Assembly: GCA_021793175.1 (NCBI GenBank)
Contig: JAJYTH010000023.1
Location: 1 to 39,267 of the forward strand
From: Actinomycetes bacterium
GTDB taxonomy: Bacteria; Actinomycetota; Actinomycetes; Mycobacteriales; Pseudonocardiaceae
Length of the DNA stretch: 39,267 bases
Direction: 5' to 3'
Each line of letters starts with the position of its first letter. The stretch's first letter is position 1. Positions 8,092-15,106 of the stretch are shown here, in pieces. The notes beneath the pieces were generated by a model. That model had not been told where the DNA came from and did not search any database. It was given only the letters and a program-made list of their open reading frames with translations. Position numbers and translations under genes: made by a program.

Positions 8092-8772
8092 TCAGTTACT
8101 GCCAGTAGTGTCTCCCTTGCTCCGAGTGCCGTTGTTCCGCTGCTCTGTGGACGTCACGGTGCGGCTGGTGCCGGGCCTCATCACCTTCTCGCGGGCTGAC
8201 CTGGCGGCCTCGACGACCCCGATCGACTCGACCGACTCGGCCTTGACCGGGCCGGGCTTTTCGGTGGACTCGTCCGAGACACCCGAGGACGCGTCGGCTT
8301 CCTGATCCTCGTGGCCCCGACGCATAAGCAGCTTGACCATCTCATCGACCCGCTCACGTGCGTCCGTGGCGGCACCGTCCACCCGCTGCTGCGCCGCGCG
8401 CAGAGCCTCCTCGATCTGCTCGATACCGCGCTTGACCTGGGGCTCCACCACTTCGCCCCACGTCTGCTCGCCCGAAGCGGCCAGTCGGCGGTAGAGCTTC
8501 AACGCCGCGTCGGTGTATTCGTCCAGGGTCTTGCGCAGCTCGGCGGGTTCGAGTCGACCGCGGAGTTCCTCCAGCTCAGCCGGCAGCTCCTCGACGTTCT
8601 TCTTCGCCGCCTCGCTACTGGAGTTGACGCGTGTCTTCGCCTTGGCCACGGTGTCCGCCACGGCCCGCCCGGCCAGGCTGCTCGCCCCCAACGCCGCCAG
8701 CAGCGATGTCCTGACCTGCTCCTTCGCCGTGTTCACCACCTTGCGGACGTCCTCGGTTCGTGTGGTCTCCAT
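8092..8772 (-). CDS. HbhA-like heparin-binding haemagglutinin homologue
   Basis: A 226-residue, mainly alpha-helical, highly charged protein. The N-terminal region resembles mycobacterial HbhA (VRKVVNTAKEQVRTSLLAALGA, then long heptad-like helices through about residue 160: coiled coil). Unlike HbhA of mycobacteria the C-terminal tail (about 165-226) is Ser/Glu/Thr-rich with only scattered Lys/Arg rather than a lysine-alanine-proline tail, so heparin binding is doubtful. No signal peptide. It follows the XRE regulator by 6 nt, with CAGGGAGTGA as ribosome binding site overlapping that gene's stop, hence an operon. Confidence 0.82.
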   Translation of the reverse strand: METTRTEDVRKVVNTAKEQVRTSLLAALGASSLAGRAVADTVAKAKTRVNSSSEAAKKNVEELPAELEELRGRLEPAELRKTLDEYTDAALKLYRRLAASGEQTWGEVVEPQVKRGIEQIEEALRAAQQRVDGAATDARERVDEMVKLLMRRGHEDQEADASSGVSDESTEKPGPVKAESVESIGVVEAARSAREKVMRPGTSRTVTSTEQRNNGTRSKGDTTGSN

Positions 8773-8778
8773 CGTGAC

Positions 8779-9282
8779 TCACTCCCTGTGGTCCTGATCG
8801 GGGTGCCGCTCACCCACGGTCTCCTTCCCTCGGTTCTCCCGAAGGAACGACTCGTACACGTCGAGCAGCACCTGCTTCTGTCGTTCGGTCAGCGAGGTGT
8901 CGGCGCGGACGGCGTCGACCACGGGGCCGCCGACGGGGCGGTCGAGAATCCCCGCCTGGACGTACAGGGTCTCGGCGGAGATACGCAGCCCCTTGGCGAT
9001 CTGCTGAAGGATCTCGGCGCTGGGTCTGCGCAGTCCCCGTTCGATCTGGCTGAGATACGGATTGGAAACCCCGGCAAGTTTCGCGAGCTGCCGCAACGAG
9101 ATCTCGGCGTTGTTGCGTTGTTGCCGGATGTAGGCGCCGATGTCCCTGCCCAGGCCGGCGACTCGCTCCATCGGGCCGTCCGACTCGGTTGCCTCAGCGG
9201 CCTCGGTGGTCGACGAGTTGTCGTCGTGGTCGTCGTGATCGTCCCGCGTCGGTGTCGTCGGTGTCGTCGATGTCTGTGCCAT
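8779..9282 (-). CDS. XRE-family transcriptional regulator upstream of hbhA-like gene
   Basis: A 167-residue DNA-binding protein. After an unusual low-complexity N-terminus (runs of T, P and a DDHDDHDD stretch, about residues 1-37) it has a Cro/C1-type helix-turn-helix: ISLRQLAKLAGVSNPYLSQI followed by ERGLRRPSAEILQQIAKGL. A C-terminal helical part contains LTERQKQVLLDVYESFLREN. ATG 9282 is preceded by GGAGGTG at 9 nt. It is the first gene of the XRE-HbhA-(DUF2516) unit and probably regulates it; repeats at 9319-9351 just upstream are candidate operators. Confidence 0.9.
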   Translation of the reverse strand: MAQTSTTPTTPTRDDHDDHDDNSSTTEAAEATESDGPMERVAGLGRDIGAYIRQQRNNAEISLRQLAKLAGVSNPYLSQIERGLRRPSAEILQQIAKGLRISAETLYVQAGILDRPVGGPVVDAVRADTSLTERQKQVLLDVYESFLRENRGKETVGERHPDQDHRE

Positions 9283-9318
9283 GACGCCGGACACCTCCTC
9301 CATTTCGACCGTACGCCC

Positions 9319-9351
9319 GAGTGCTAACTCCTGCAAGCACTCAGCTAGCAC
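9319..9351. promoter_or_regulatory. GTGCTA repeat cluster upstream of the XRE gene
   Basis: GAGTGCTAA (9319-9327), AGCACTC (9336-9342) and TAGCAC (9346-9351) give two overlapping inverted pairings (GAGTGCT/AGCACTC and GTGCTA/TAGCAC) 37-70 bp upstream of the XRE start. The half-site equals the arm of the HrcA operator CIRCE, but the arms are in the opposite order and spacing, so a true CIRCE is not present. The right part overlaps the stop of the upstream kinase gene. Confidence 0.5.
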
Positions 9352-10003
9352 CCGATCGGGCGGCTTCGGCGTCCCGGTGCGCAGCGAGAACACGGCGCAC
9401 CCAACGCTCGGCGTGATCGACCGATTCGACCAACGGCACATCGGTGGTATCGAACAACTCGACGGGTGGGGACATCGTCGCCGCCTCACGGCGCAACCAC
9501 TCGGCGAACTCCAACATCTCCGCGATGCGCGGTTCGTCCCAGCCCCGCCAGGCCGGACGGGCCCGCAGACGCCGGGCCAGCACGTCCGGGTCGGCCACGA
9601 GCGCCAGGTAGTGGATATCGGTGAAGAACATCCGCTCCGGCAGCGGCTCGAATTCGGGCGGGACCACCGTTCCGCACAACACCACCGGCCGCCCGCTCTG
9701 GTGGATCATCGCCGCCATCCGCAACCACGTCGACCGGAAAGTCGGATGGCCGTCGACATCGTCGCGCAGGCCGCCCGTCCACAGGACGTCCTGCTCCAAC
9801 ACCACCACCTCGCTCGCCAGCCTGCGAGCGAGCTCGGGCCCCACCGTGGACTTGCCTCCCGCGCTGGGACCGGTCAATGCGAGCAGGGGCAGCCGGCGGA
9901 ACGCGGCGCGATGACCGCACACCGCGCAGACCAGCCGCCCCTCCTCCACGACCGGCCGTCGCGCCCGATCACCACAAGCCGGACAGATCTTGAGATCGAG
10001 CAC
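9341..10003 (-). CDS. Zinc-ribbon P-loop nucleotide kinase-like protein
   Basis: A 220-residue fusion of an N-terminal zinc ribbon (C7-x2-C10 and C26-x2-C29, CPACG...CAVCG) with a P-loop kinase-like domain: Walker A GPSAGGKST (45-53), an LEQDVLW acidic segment, and a lid-like region RRLRARPAWRG. The phosphate acceptor is unknown. GTG 10003 lies 8 nt after the stop of the zf-TFIIB gene, so the two zinc-ribbon genes are probably one operon; no clear Shine-Dalgarno is seen, consistent with coupling. The TGA falls inside the repeat cluster that precedes the XRE gene. Confidence 0.82.
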   Translation of the reverse strand: MLDLKICPACGDRARRPVVEEGRLVCAVCGHRAAFRRLPLLALTGPSAGGKSTVGPELARRLASEVVVLEQDVLWTGGLRDDVDGHPTFRSTWLRMAAMIHQSGRPVVLCGTVVPPEFEPLPERMFFTDIHYLALVADPDVLARRLRARPAWRGWDEPRIAEMLEFAEWLRREAATMSPPVELFDTTDVPLVESVDHAERWVRRVLAAHRDAEAARSGAS

Positions 10004-10011
10004 GTTCGGGG

Positions 10012-10422
10012 TCAGTCGAACAGGCTTTCCAGGAAGCTACGCCTGCGCCGGTGCCCGCCGTACGGCCTGGGCGAGTCGCCGTAGTAACCGCCCTGGTAAG
10101 GCCTGGGCGAGTCGTTGTAGTAACCACCGCCCCGATAGGGCCTGGGCGAGTCGCCGTAGTAGGCACCCTGGCCGTAGCGCTGGGTGGGTGGTGGCGCGGC
10201 ATGTGGCGCGGCCGGCGGTGCGGCAGGCGGCGCGGGCGGTGGCTGGGAGGTCGGGCTGTAGGGCGGCGGAGGCGCGGAGCTGTAGAAGGAGCTCTCCGCG
10301 CTCACGATCTGTTCGAGTTCGCCCCGATCCAGGAAGATGCCTCGGCAACCACCGCACTGCTCGATGTGAACGCCGTTCTTGTCCACCGTCGTCATCACGT
10401 TCTGGCACTTAGGACAGATCAC
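10012..10422 (-). CDS. zf-TFIIB-type zinc-ribbon protein with GDSPRPY repeats
   Basis: About 136 residues. N-terminal zf-TFIIB domain with C3-x2-C6 and C23-x2-C26 (ICPKCQNVM ... QCGGCRGIFLDRGELEQI), then a Pro/Ala-rich linker, then repeats of the type YYGDSPRPYxGG (two exact, one YYNDSPRPY) and a basic end HRRRRSFLESLFD. This layout is known for uncharacterised actinobacterial proteins. I chose GTG 10422 because the zinc ribbon begins right after it; TAGCCT lies 7 nt upstream, which suggests a leaderless transcript. A longer frame to 10521 shows no domain. A DnaA-box-like cluster lies 104-182 nt upstream. Confidence 0.8.
   Translation of the reverse strand: MICPKCQNVMTTVDKNGVHIEQCGGCRGIFLDRGELEQIVSAESSFYSSAPPPPYSPTSQPPPAPPAAPPAAPHAAPPPTQRYGQGAYYGDSPRPYRGGGYYNDSPRPYQGGYYGDSPRPYGGHRRRRSFLESLFD
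10064..10167 (-). repeat. In-gene repeats encoding (G/N)DSPRPY
   Basis: Three copies starting at 10064, 10100 and 10139 share GGCCTGGGCGAGTCG on the plus strand (periods 36 and 39 nt). They encode the 12-13 residue Gly/Tyr/Pro repeats of the zf-TFIIB protein's tail and are prone to copy-number change. Confidence 0.8.
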
Positions 10423-10525
10423 GAGCGACAGGCTACGCAGTTTCCACCCGATCGTGGAACACGCCCCGGCCGGTTCGGATGGTCGGGCCGCGGTGGGCAA
10501 AGCAAAACTCCGGGCAGCCATTCAC

Positions 10526-10604
10526 AAATCCACAACCGCCCACATCACTCATATGGAGTAAGCCTGTGGATAACTCCGTGGATAACCCCCCAAACTGTGG
10601 ATAA
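10526..10604. repeat. Cluster of DnaA-box-like nonamers
   Basis: TGTGGATAA occurs at 10565-10573 and 10596-10604 and CGTGGATAA at 10577-10585. Their complements, TTATCCACA (twice) and TTATCCACG, are the classic DnaA-box sequence (one mismatch in the third). A degenerate site AAATCCACA lies in the opposite orientation at 10526-10534. The cluster sits in the noncoding 10423-10644 gap between the zf-TFIIB gene and the stop of the DUF445 gene. No dnaA or dnaN gene is in the window, so this is more likely a titration or regulatory cluster than oriC. Confidence 0.65.
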
Positions 10605-10644
10605 CTTCACCCCGCGGAATGGATACCGGCGAGTAGGTAAGGCG

Positions 10645-11949
10645 TCAGAACAGAACCTGCGCGACCGAATAGATCACCAGCCCCGCCAACGCGCCGACCA
10701 CCGTTCCGTTGATCCGGATGAACTGGAGATCCCGCCCCACCTGGAGTTCGATTTTGCGCGAAGTCTCCTCGGCGTCCCACCGCTCGACCGTGTCGGTGAT
10801 GATCGTGGTGATTTCCCGCGAATAACGCGTCACCACGTACGCCGCCGCACTCTCGACCCAGTTGTCCACCTTCCCCGACAACGCCGGGTCGGTCTGCAAC
10901 CGCTGCCCGAGCGAGGCCAAGCCGGTGAAGACACGTCTCCTCAACTCGCTCGACGGATCCTCCGCCGCGGTCAGCAGCATGTCCTTCGTCGTGGACCACG
11001 CCGAGTCGATGATCTTGCGGACCTCGGGGTGCTCCACCAGCTGCTGCTTGACCGTCTCGGCCCTCGCCATCGTGTCCGGGTCGGCCTGCAGGTCCTGCGC
11101 GAACTCGGTGAGGAACCGGTCCACCGCCAGACGCATGGGGTGGTTGACGTCCGTCTTCACCGCCCACGCGAACGACAGCACCTCGCCGTAAACCTTGTCG
11201 GCGAGCATCGTGTCGACGAACCGCGGCGACCACGACGGCGCCCGGTCCGACACCACCCGCAACACCGTGTCGTGGTTCTCGCGCACCCATTCGTACGCCC
11301 TGTCCACCACGAGATCCACCAGACGGTGATGCGCGCCGTCGGTCAACACCTGCTGCAACAGCTTGCCCAGCGGCGGCCCCCACTCCTTGTCCACGACCCG
11401 GCGCACGACCGCCTGCTCCATGACGGCCTGCACGTCCTCGTCGCGCAACACGGTCACGGCGCCCCGCACCACGGTCGCCAATTCCGCGGTGACGCGCTCG
11501 GCGTTCTCGGGCCGGGCGAGCCACTCCCCGACCCGCCTCGACGTCTCGACCCGGCGCAACTTGTCCCGCACCACGTTCTCCGACAAGAAGTTCGCGCCCA
11601 CGAAGTCACCGAGACTGTTACCGAGCACGTCCTTCTTGTTCGGGATGATCGCCGTGTGCGGAATCTTCAGCCCCAGGGGATGCCGGAACAACGCCGTGAC
11701 CGCGAACCAGTCGGCGAGCGCGCCCACCATGCCCGCCTCGGCCGCGGCACGCACGTAGCCGACCCACGCGGGCCATCCCGCGGACTGTGCCCAGCTGGTC
11801 AACAGGAAGATCACCGTCGCGCCGAGCAGGAAGGACAGCGCGACGAGCTTCATCCTGCGTAGGTCTCGCCGTTTGGCCTCATCGCGCTCTCGCGCGTCCG
11901 GTCGAGCCGACCGCCCCACAGGGGCCACAGCGGACCTCGTTTGCTCCAT
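10645..11949 (-). CDS. DUF445 membrane-anchored protein
   Basis: A 434-residue DUF445 (YjiN-like) protein. One hydrophobic segment near the N-terminus (about 34-54, LVALSFLLGATVIFLLTSW), the conserved GYVRAAAEAGMVGALADWFA and TALFRHPLGLKIPHTAIIP motifs, a long helical central region, and a C-terminal hydrophobic helix (VVGALAGLVIYSVAQVLF). The function is unknown. ATG 11949 has GAGGA about 10 nt upstream. It is divergent from the aminotransferase with only 29 bp between the start codons. Confidence 0.92.
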   Translation of the reverse strand: MEQTRSAVAPVGRSARPDARERDEAKRRDLRRMKLVALSFLLGATVIFLLTSWAQSAGWPAWVGYVRAAAEAGMVGALADWFAVTALFRHPLGLKIPHTAIIPNKKDVLGNSLGDFVGANFLSENVVRDKLRRVETSRRVGEWLARPENAERVTAELATVVRGAVTVLRDEDVQAVMEQAVVRRVVDKEWGPPLGKLLQQVLTDGAHHRLVDLVVDRAYEWVRENHDTVLRVVSDRAPSWSPRFVDTMLADKVYGEVLSFAWAVKTDVNHPMRLAVDRFLTEFAQDLQADPDTMARAETVKQQLVEHPEVRKIIDSAWSTTKDMLLTAAEDPSSELRRRVFTGLASLGQRLQTDPALSGKVDNWVESAAAYVVTRYSREITTIITDTVERWDAEETSRKIELQVGRDLQFIRINGTVVGALAGLVIYSVAQVLF

Positions 11950-11978
11950 GTCGCGATTGTCCTCAAGGATGGTTTCTC

Positions 11979-13142
11979 GTGCGTGAACCTGTACTCGTCG
12001 AACGCCTGCGGCCGTTCACCTCCACGATCTTCGCCGAGATGACGGCGCTGGCGAATCGAACCTCGGCCATCAACCTGGGGCAGGGTTTCCCGGACACCGA
12101 CGGCCCCGACGGCATGCTGGATGCGGCACGAAACGCCCTGTTCGGCGGCGCGAACCAGTATCCACCGGGTCCCGGGCGTCCCGAACTGCGTGAAGCCATC
12201 GCCGCCCACCGCCTGCGCTACGGCACCGAATACGACCCGGAACGGGAGATCCTCGTCACGGCCGGTGCCACGGAAGCCATCGCCGCGAGCCTGCTCGCAC
12301 TGGCGGGCCCCGGCGACGAGGTGATCGTCATCGAGCCCTACTACGACTCCTACGCCGCCGCGGTGGCGATGGCGGGTGCCACCCGGCGCGTGGTGCCGCT
12401 GGTCTCCGACGGCGACCGTTTCGCACTCGATCTCGACGCCGTGCGCGACGCCATCGGACCGAGAACGAAAGCCGTTCTCGTCAACTCCCCGCACAATCCG
12501 ACGGGAACCGTGTTCACACGCGCGGAGTTGGCCGGACTCGCGGAAGTATGCGTCGAACACGACTTGATCGCCATCACCGACGAGGTGTACGAGCATTTGA
12601 TCTTCGACGGCGCCGAACATCTGCCGCTGGCCGGTTTCCCGGGGATGTCCTCCCGCACCGTGACGATCTCCAGCGCGGGCAAGACGTTCAACTGCACCGG
12701 ATGGAAGATCGGCTGGGTCTGCGCGACACCGGAACTCACCTCGGCCGTACGGGCGGCGAAACAATTCCTCACTTTCGTCTCGGGCGGCCCGCTCCAGCCC
12801 GCGGTCGCGCATGCGCTGCGGCACGAACTGCCGTGGGTCGAGTCGCTACGCGAGTCGTTGCAGGGCAAGCGCGACCGGTTGAGCGCCGGACTGGCCGATG
12901 CGGGCTTCGCCGTACGGCCGAGCGCGGGCACTTATTTCGTCTGTGCGGACGTTAGGCCACTCGGATTCACCAATGCGGAGGAACTCGCCTGGCGCCTACC
13001 AGAATCAATTGGAGTCGCAACAGTACCCGTCAGCGTGTTCACCGATCACCCAAAAGAGTGGAATCATTTGCTTCGTTTTGCTTTCTGTAAACGAGAGGAG
13101 GTGCTCGACGAAGTGATTCAGCGGTTGCGTACCTTGTCATAG
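11979..13142 (+). CDS. PLP-dependent aminotransferase class I/II (DapC/kynurenine aminotransferase-like)
   Basis: A 387-residue fold-type I aminotransferase. The motif INLGQGFPDTDGP near the N-terminus, NPTG (173-176), DEVYEHL (201-207) and the Schiff-base lysine K235 in SISSAGKTF-type context (SSAGKTFNCTGWKIGW) are clear, as is the substrate-carboxylate arginine in HLLRFAF. This subgroup covers N-succinyldiaminopimelate, kynurenine/glutamine and methionine aminotransferases; the exact substrate cannot be decided. GTG 11979 has AAGGA at 9 nt; the frame is open further upstream but without family similarity. The last about 140 bp use AT-richer, rarer codons (TTT, CTT, AAA, ATT) than the rest. 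Confidence 0.92.
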   Translation: MREPVLVERLRPFTSTIFAEMTALANRTSAINLGQGFPDTDGPDGMLDAARNALFGGANQYPPGPGRPELREAIAAHRLRYGTEYDPEREILVTAGATEAIAASLLALAGPGDEVIVIEPYYDSYAAAVAMAGATRRVVPLVSDGDRFALDLDAVRDAIGPRTKAVLVNSPHNPTGTVFTRAELAGLAEVCVEHDLIAITDEVYEHLIFDGAEHLPLAGFPGMSSRTVTISSAGKTFNCTGWKIGWVCATPELTSAVRAAKQFLTFVSGGPLQPAVAHALRHELPWVESLRESLQGKRDRLSAGLADAGFAVRPSAGTYFVCADVRPLGFTNAEELAWRLPESIGVATVPVSVFTDHPKEWNHLLRFAFCKREEVLDEVIQRLRTLS

Positions 13143-13183
13143 GTTGCGCCGTCCGGGGCGGATCGCACACCGACGGGGTGAAA

Positions 13184-13257
13184 CACTCGTCCGGAGTGCT
13201 AAAAATAGCAGTCTCGGGGTAGCCGGAACGCGATCGTGATCTCGCTACCAGCGGTAG
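13184..13257. promoter_or_regulatory. Three palindromes upstream of the secreted protein gene
   Basis: CACTC-gtccg-GAGTG (13184-13198), TGCTA-aaaa-TAGCA (13197-13210, overlapping it) and CTACC-agc-GGTAG (13245-13257) lie within 110 bp upstream of the GTG at 13294. The intergenic stretch is AT-richer than its surroundings. They are candidate operators for one or two dimeric regulators; no factor can be named. Confidence 0.45.
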
Positions 13258-13293
13258 ACCGGAAGTAACAACACGCATACGAGGACACGACAG

Positions 13294-14595
13294 GTGGTGG
13301 TAGCGGTGAGGCCTGCGGCCTTCGCGGTCTTTCCGACCGACGCGCGCCGCCACAGCCTGCTGTCCTCCGCCCTGCGTCGACTGCTTCTGGTGCTCGGTCT
13401 CGCCGTCGGCGGATGGGTCGTCTCGGCGCTACTGGCCGGCTCCGCCTCGGCCGAGGAGACGTCGGGTACCGACCTGGCGCACGACACCTCCGCCGCCTGC
13501 GCCGACGAAGCCACGGCGAACGGCCCTCGGGACCGCTCCGACCTCACCTCCTGCCTCGACGAACTCGCCGACACCGAGAACGGAACGCCCGCTACCGACC
13601 CCGGCACCAGCCCGGTCGGCGACCACGACACCACCTCGGACGATCCTGCCACCGACAGCACCGACCCGACCCTGCCCGCCGAGACGATCCAGCCCGCGGA
13701 AGCGGCGGAGCAGGCGGCGAAGGAATCGGACTCGACGGAGCTCCCCGAGACCTCCGAGCAGGCAGGGAACCCGGAGACCTCGGAAGACGCCGAGGCCACC
13801 GAGGACACCGAATCGGCGAAGCCGGAGGGTTCTGAGGATTCCGAAGATGCCGAGGAGACCGAGGAACCGGCGGAGCGCAGGCCCTTCGGCTCCCAGCTGC
13901 TACAGGCGACCGCCGACACCCTCCTGGCCACCACGTCCGAGCTCGTCCACACCACCGTCCACACCACCAGCAGCCTCACCGGGATGTTGGTCGAGTCGCT
14001 GCCGCAGATCACCGGTCCGCTCGACGACGCGATCGAGAACGTCGTCGACATGCCGGCGCACCTGCCCGACGTCGGTCCCGGGCTAGGGGAAACCCTCCCC
14101 GAACTCAGGCTGCCCCCGCTTCCGGGTGGGCTCGACGACCTCGACGACCTCATCGGCCTGGAACCGGACGTCGACCGCCCCGACGACACCCCGCCCGGCG
14201 AGCTTCGCGCCGAACCCCTCACACCGGCCGAGCCTGAGCTCGAATCACCGGCCGCCCCCGCTGTCCCGACTCCTGTCTCCACCACCCAGCTCGACCAGCA
14301 GGCGGCGGTGCCCACGTGGTCACCGCCTCACCCGAGTGACGACACGGGAGCGAACGAGAACCCGTCACGTCCGTTCGGTCCCGTCGCCCCCTCGCCCTCC
14401 GCTCCCGCGTCCGTCGCGGGTCCGTCGACAAGCGTGGCCTCGTCCCAGGACAACTCGCACACACACCGCAGCGAGCACAGCGTCCTGAACAACACCCCCA
14501 CGCTCACCCAGCTAAGGCTGCTCGGCACCAGTCGGGACCAAGACACCGTCGGTGCCGGCAAAGAAGCAGCACTTCCGACAACCTCACCCGACTGA
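13294..14595 (+). CDS. Secreted acidic, Pro/Thr-rich hypothetical protein
   Basis: A 433-residue protein I do not recognise by function. After RHSLLSSALRRLLLVLG a hydrophobic signal segment ends in LLAGSASA, a likely signal peptidase I site around residue 53. The mature chain starts with an acidic low-complexity region (many ED, ES, ET pairs, to about residue 195), then a predicted amphipathic part (LLQATADTLLATTSELVHTT and following, to about 265), then a Pro/Ser/Thr-rich C-terminal half. There is no sortase motif or C-terminal membrane helix. GTG 13294 has GAGG 9 nt upstream. Length and composition suggest an exported, disordered cell-surface protein. Confidence 0.75.
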   Translation: MVVAVRPAAFAVFPTDARRHSLLSSALRRLLLVLGLAVGGWVVSALLAGSASAEETSGTDLAHDTSAACADEATANGPRDRSDLTSCLDELADTENGTPATDPGTSPVGDHDTTSDDPATDSTDPTLPAETIQPAEAAEQAAKESDSTELPETSEQAGNPETSEDAEATEDTESAKPEGSEDSEDAEETEEPAERRPFGSQLLQATADTLLATTSELVHTTVHTTSSLTGMLVESLPQITGPLDDAIENVVDMPAHLPDVGPGLGETLPELRLPPLPGGLDDLDDLIGLEPDVDRPDDTPPGELRAEPLTPAEPELESPAAPAVPTPVSTTQLDQQAAVPTWSPPHPSDDTGANENPSRPFGPVAPSPSAPASVAGPSTSVASSQDNSHTHRSEHSVLNNTPTLTQLRLLGTSRDQDTVGAGKEAALPTTSPD

Positions 14596-14804
14596 TCGAC
14601 CCCGGGTAGCCGGTCGCGCGCGAAAACGCGTCGCTGTACGCACGTCACCGGTGACGGTCACTTCCACCGACCGCTGTTTACCAAGAGGTTGTTCCGTGTA
14701 TCCAACTCTTCCCGCTCGGCCGACCGCGCCCGGCCGTGACGGGTCATGGCCTCGGCTCCGCGTTGCCCCCGTGGTGACACCGAGGCTCACGAGTGCGCGT
14801 CGGC
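14596..14804. other. Noncoding stretch after the secreted protein gene
   Basis: No convincing gene. It holds a perfect 12-bp palindrome GTCACCGGTGAC (14644-14655) and an inverted pair GCCTCGG (14749-14755)/CCGAGGC (14780-14786). The minus-strand frame across 14584-15090 has no domain, no ribosome binding site and an Arg/Gly-rich composition typical of a shadow frame. Confidence 0.5.
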
Positions 14805-15010
14805 GGTTTCCGTCCACCGCGCCGGATGGAAACCCCGTACCGATGCGTACTTGAGCCGATAGGCCTTCCCAGCATGGCGAGGGGCGATGCTGGGAACGGC
14901 CTGCGGCATCCGTGCCCTCCCCCCGGGCACGGCCACAAGCCGGTGCGCCGGATGCCACACCGTCCTTTCCCTGGAGTGACGGACCTATATCGCATCCGGC
15001 GCACCGGCTT
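14805..15010 (+). ncRNA. Strongly structured element upstream of the YczE-like gene (candidate leader or repeat element)
   Basis: Successive inverted repeats: 14805-14815 with 14824-14834 (11 bp with one G-U), 14866-14875 with 14887-14896 (10 bp, flanked by GGCC on both sides), 14910-14917 with 14925-14932 (8 bp), and 14937-14955 with 14992-15010 (19 bp, perfect). The arm 14949-14956 (CGGATGCC) can also pair with 14905-14912 (GGCATCCG), so two structures exclude each other, as in attenuators. It ends 96 nt before the GTG at 15107. Transcription and strand are inferred; I match it to no known riboswitch class. Four copies of CGCCGGATG make a palindromic repeat element the main alternative. Confidence 0.4.
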
Positions 15011-15106
15011 TCCCCATCCCGGGCTCGCCGGATGTGTCGCACAACACCCCCGTCGGCTACGTGACCGCCCTGTTCACGCGTTCGGAGCACTCGTCATAGT
15101 GGCCTG

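Noticed and set aside
9319..9342. A CIRCE element (HrcA operator)
   Set aside because: Arms are in the opposite order to TTAGCACTC-N9-GAGTGCTAA and the spacer differs; only half-sites are shared.
10526..10604. The chromosomal replication origin
   Set aside because: Only three or four boxes, no AT-rich unwinding region, and no dnaA, dnaN, recF or rpmH nearby.
10051..11862. Plus-strand open frame of 603 residues opposite the DUF445 and zf-TFIIB genes
   Set aside because: Arg/His/Pro-rich with no domain, typical antisense shadow of high-GC coding DNA; the minus-strand genes have clear family motifs.
14805..15010. Known riboswitch classes (cobalamin, TPP, FMN, SAM, ydaO)
   Set aside because: None of their conserved core sequences that I know is visible; the region is kept only as an unassigned structured element.
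14584..15090. Minus-strand frame of 168 residues and a plus-strand frame 14793-15119 in the 14.6-15.1 kb gap
   Set aside because: No family resemblance, no ribosome binding site, composition of shadow frames; the DNA is dominated by inverted repeats instead.
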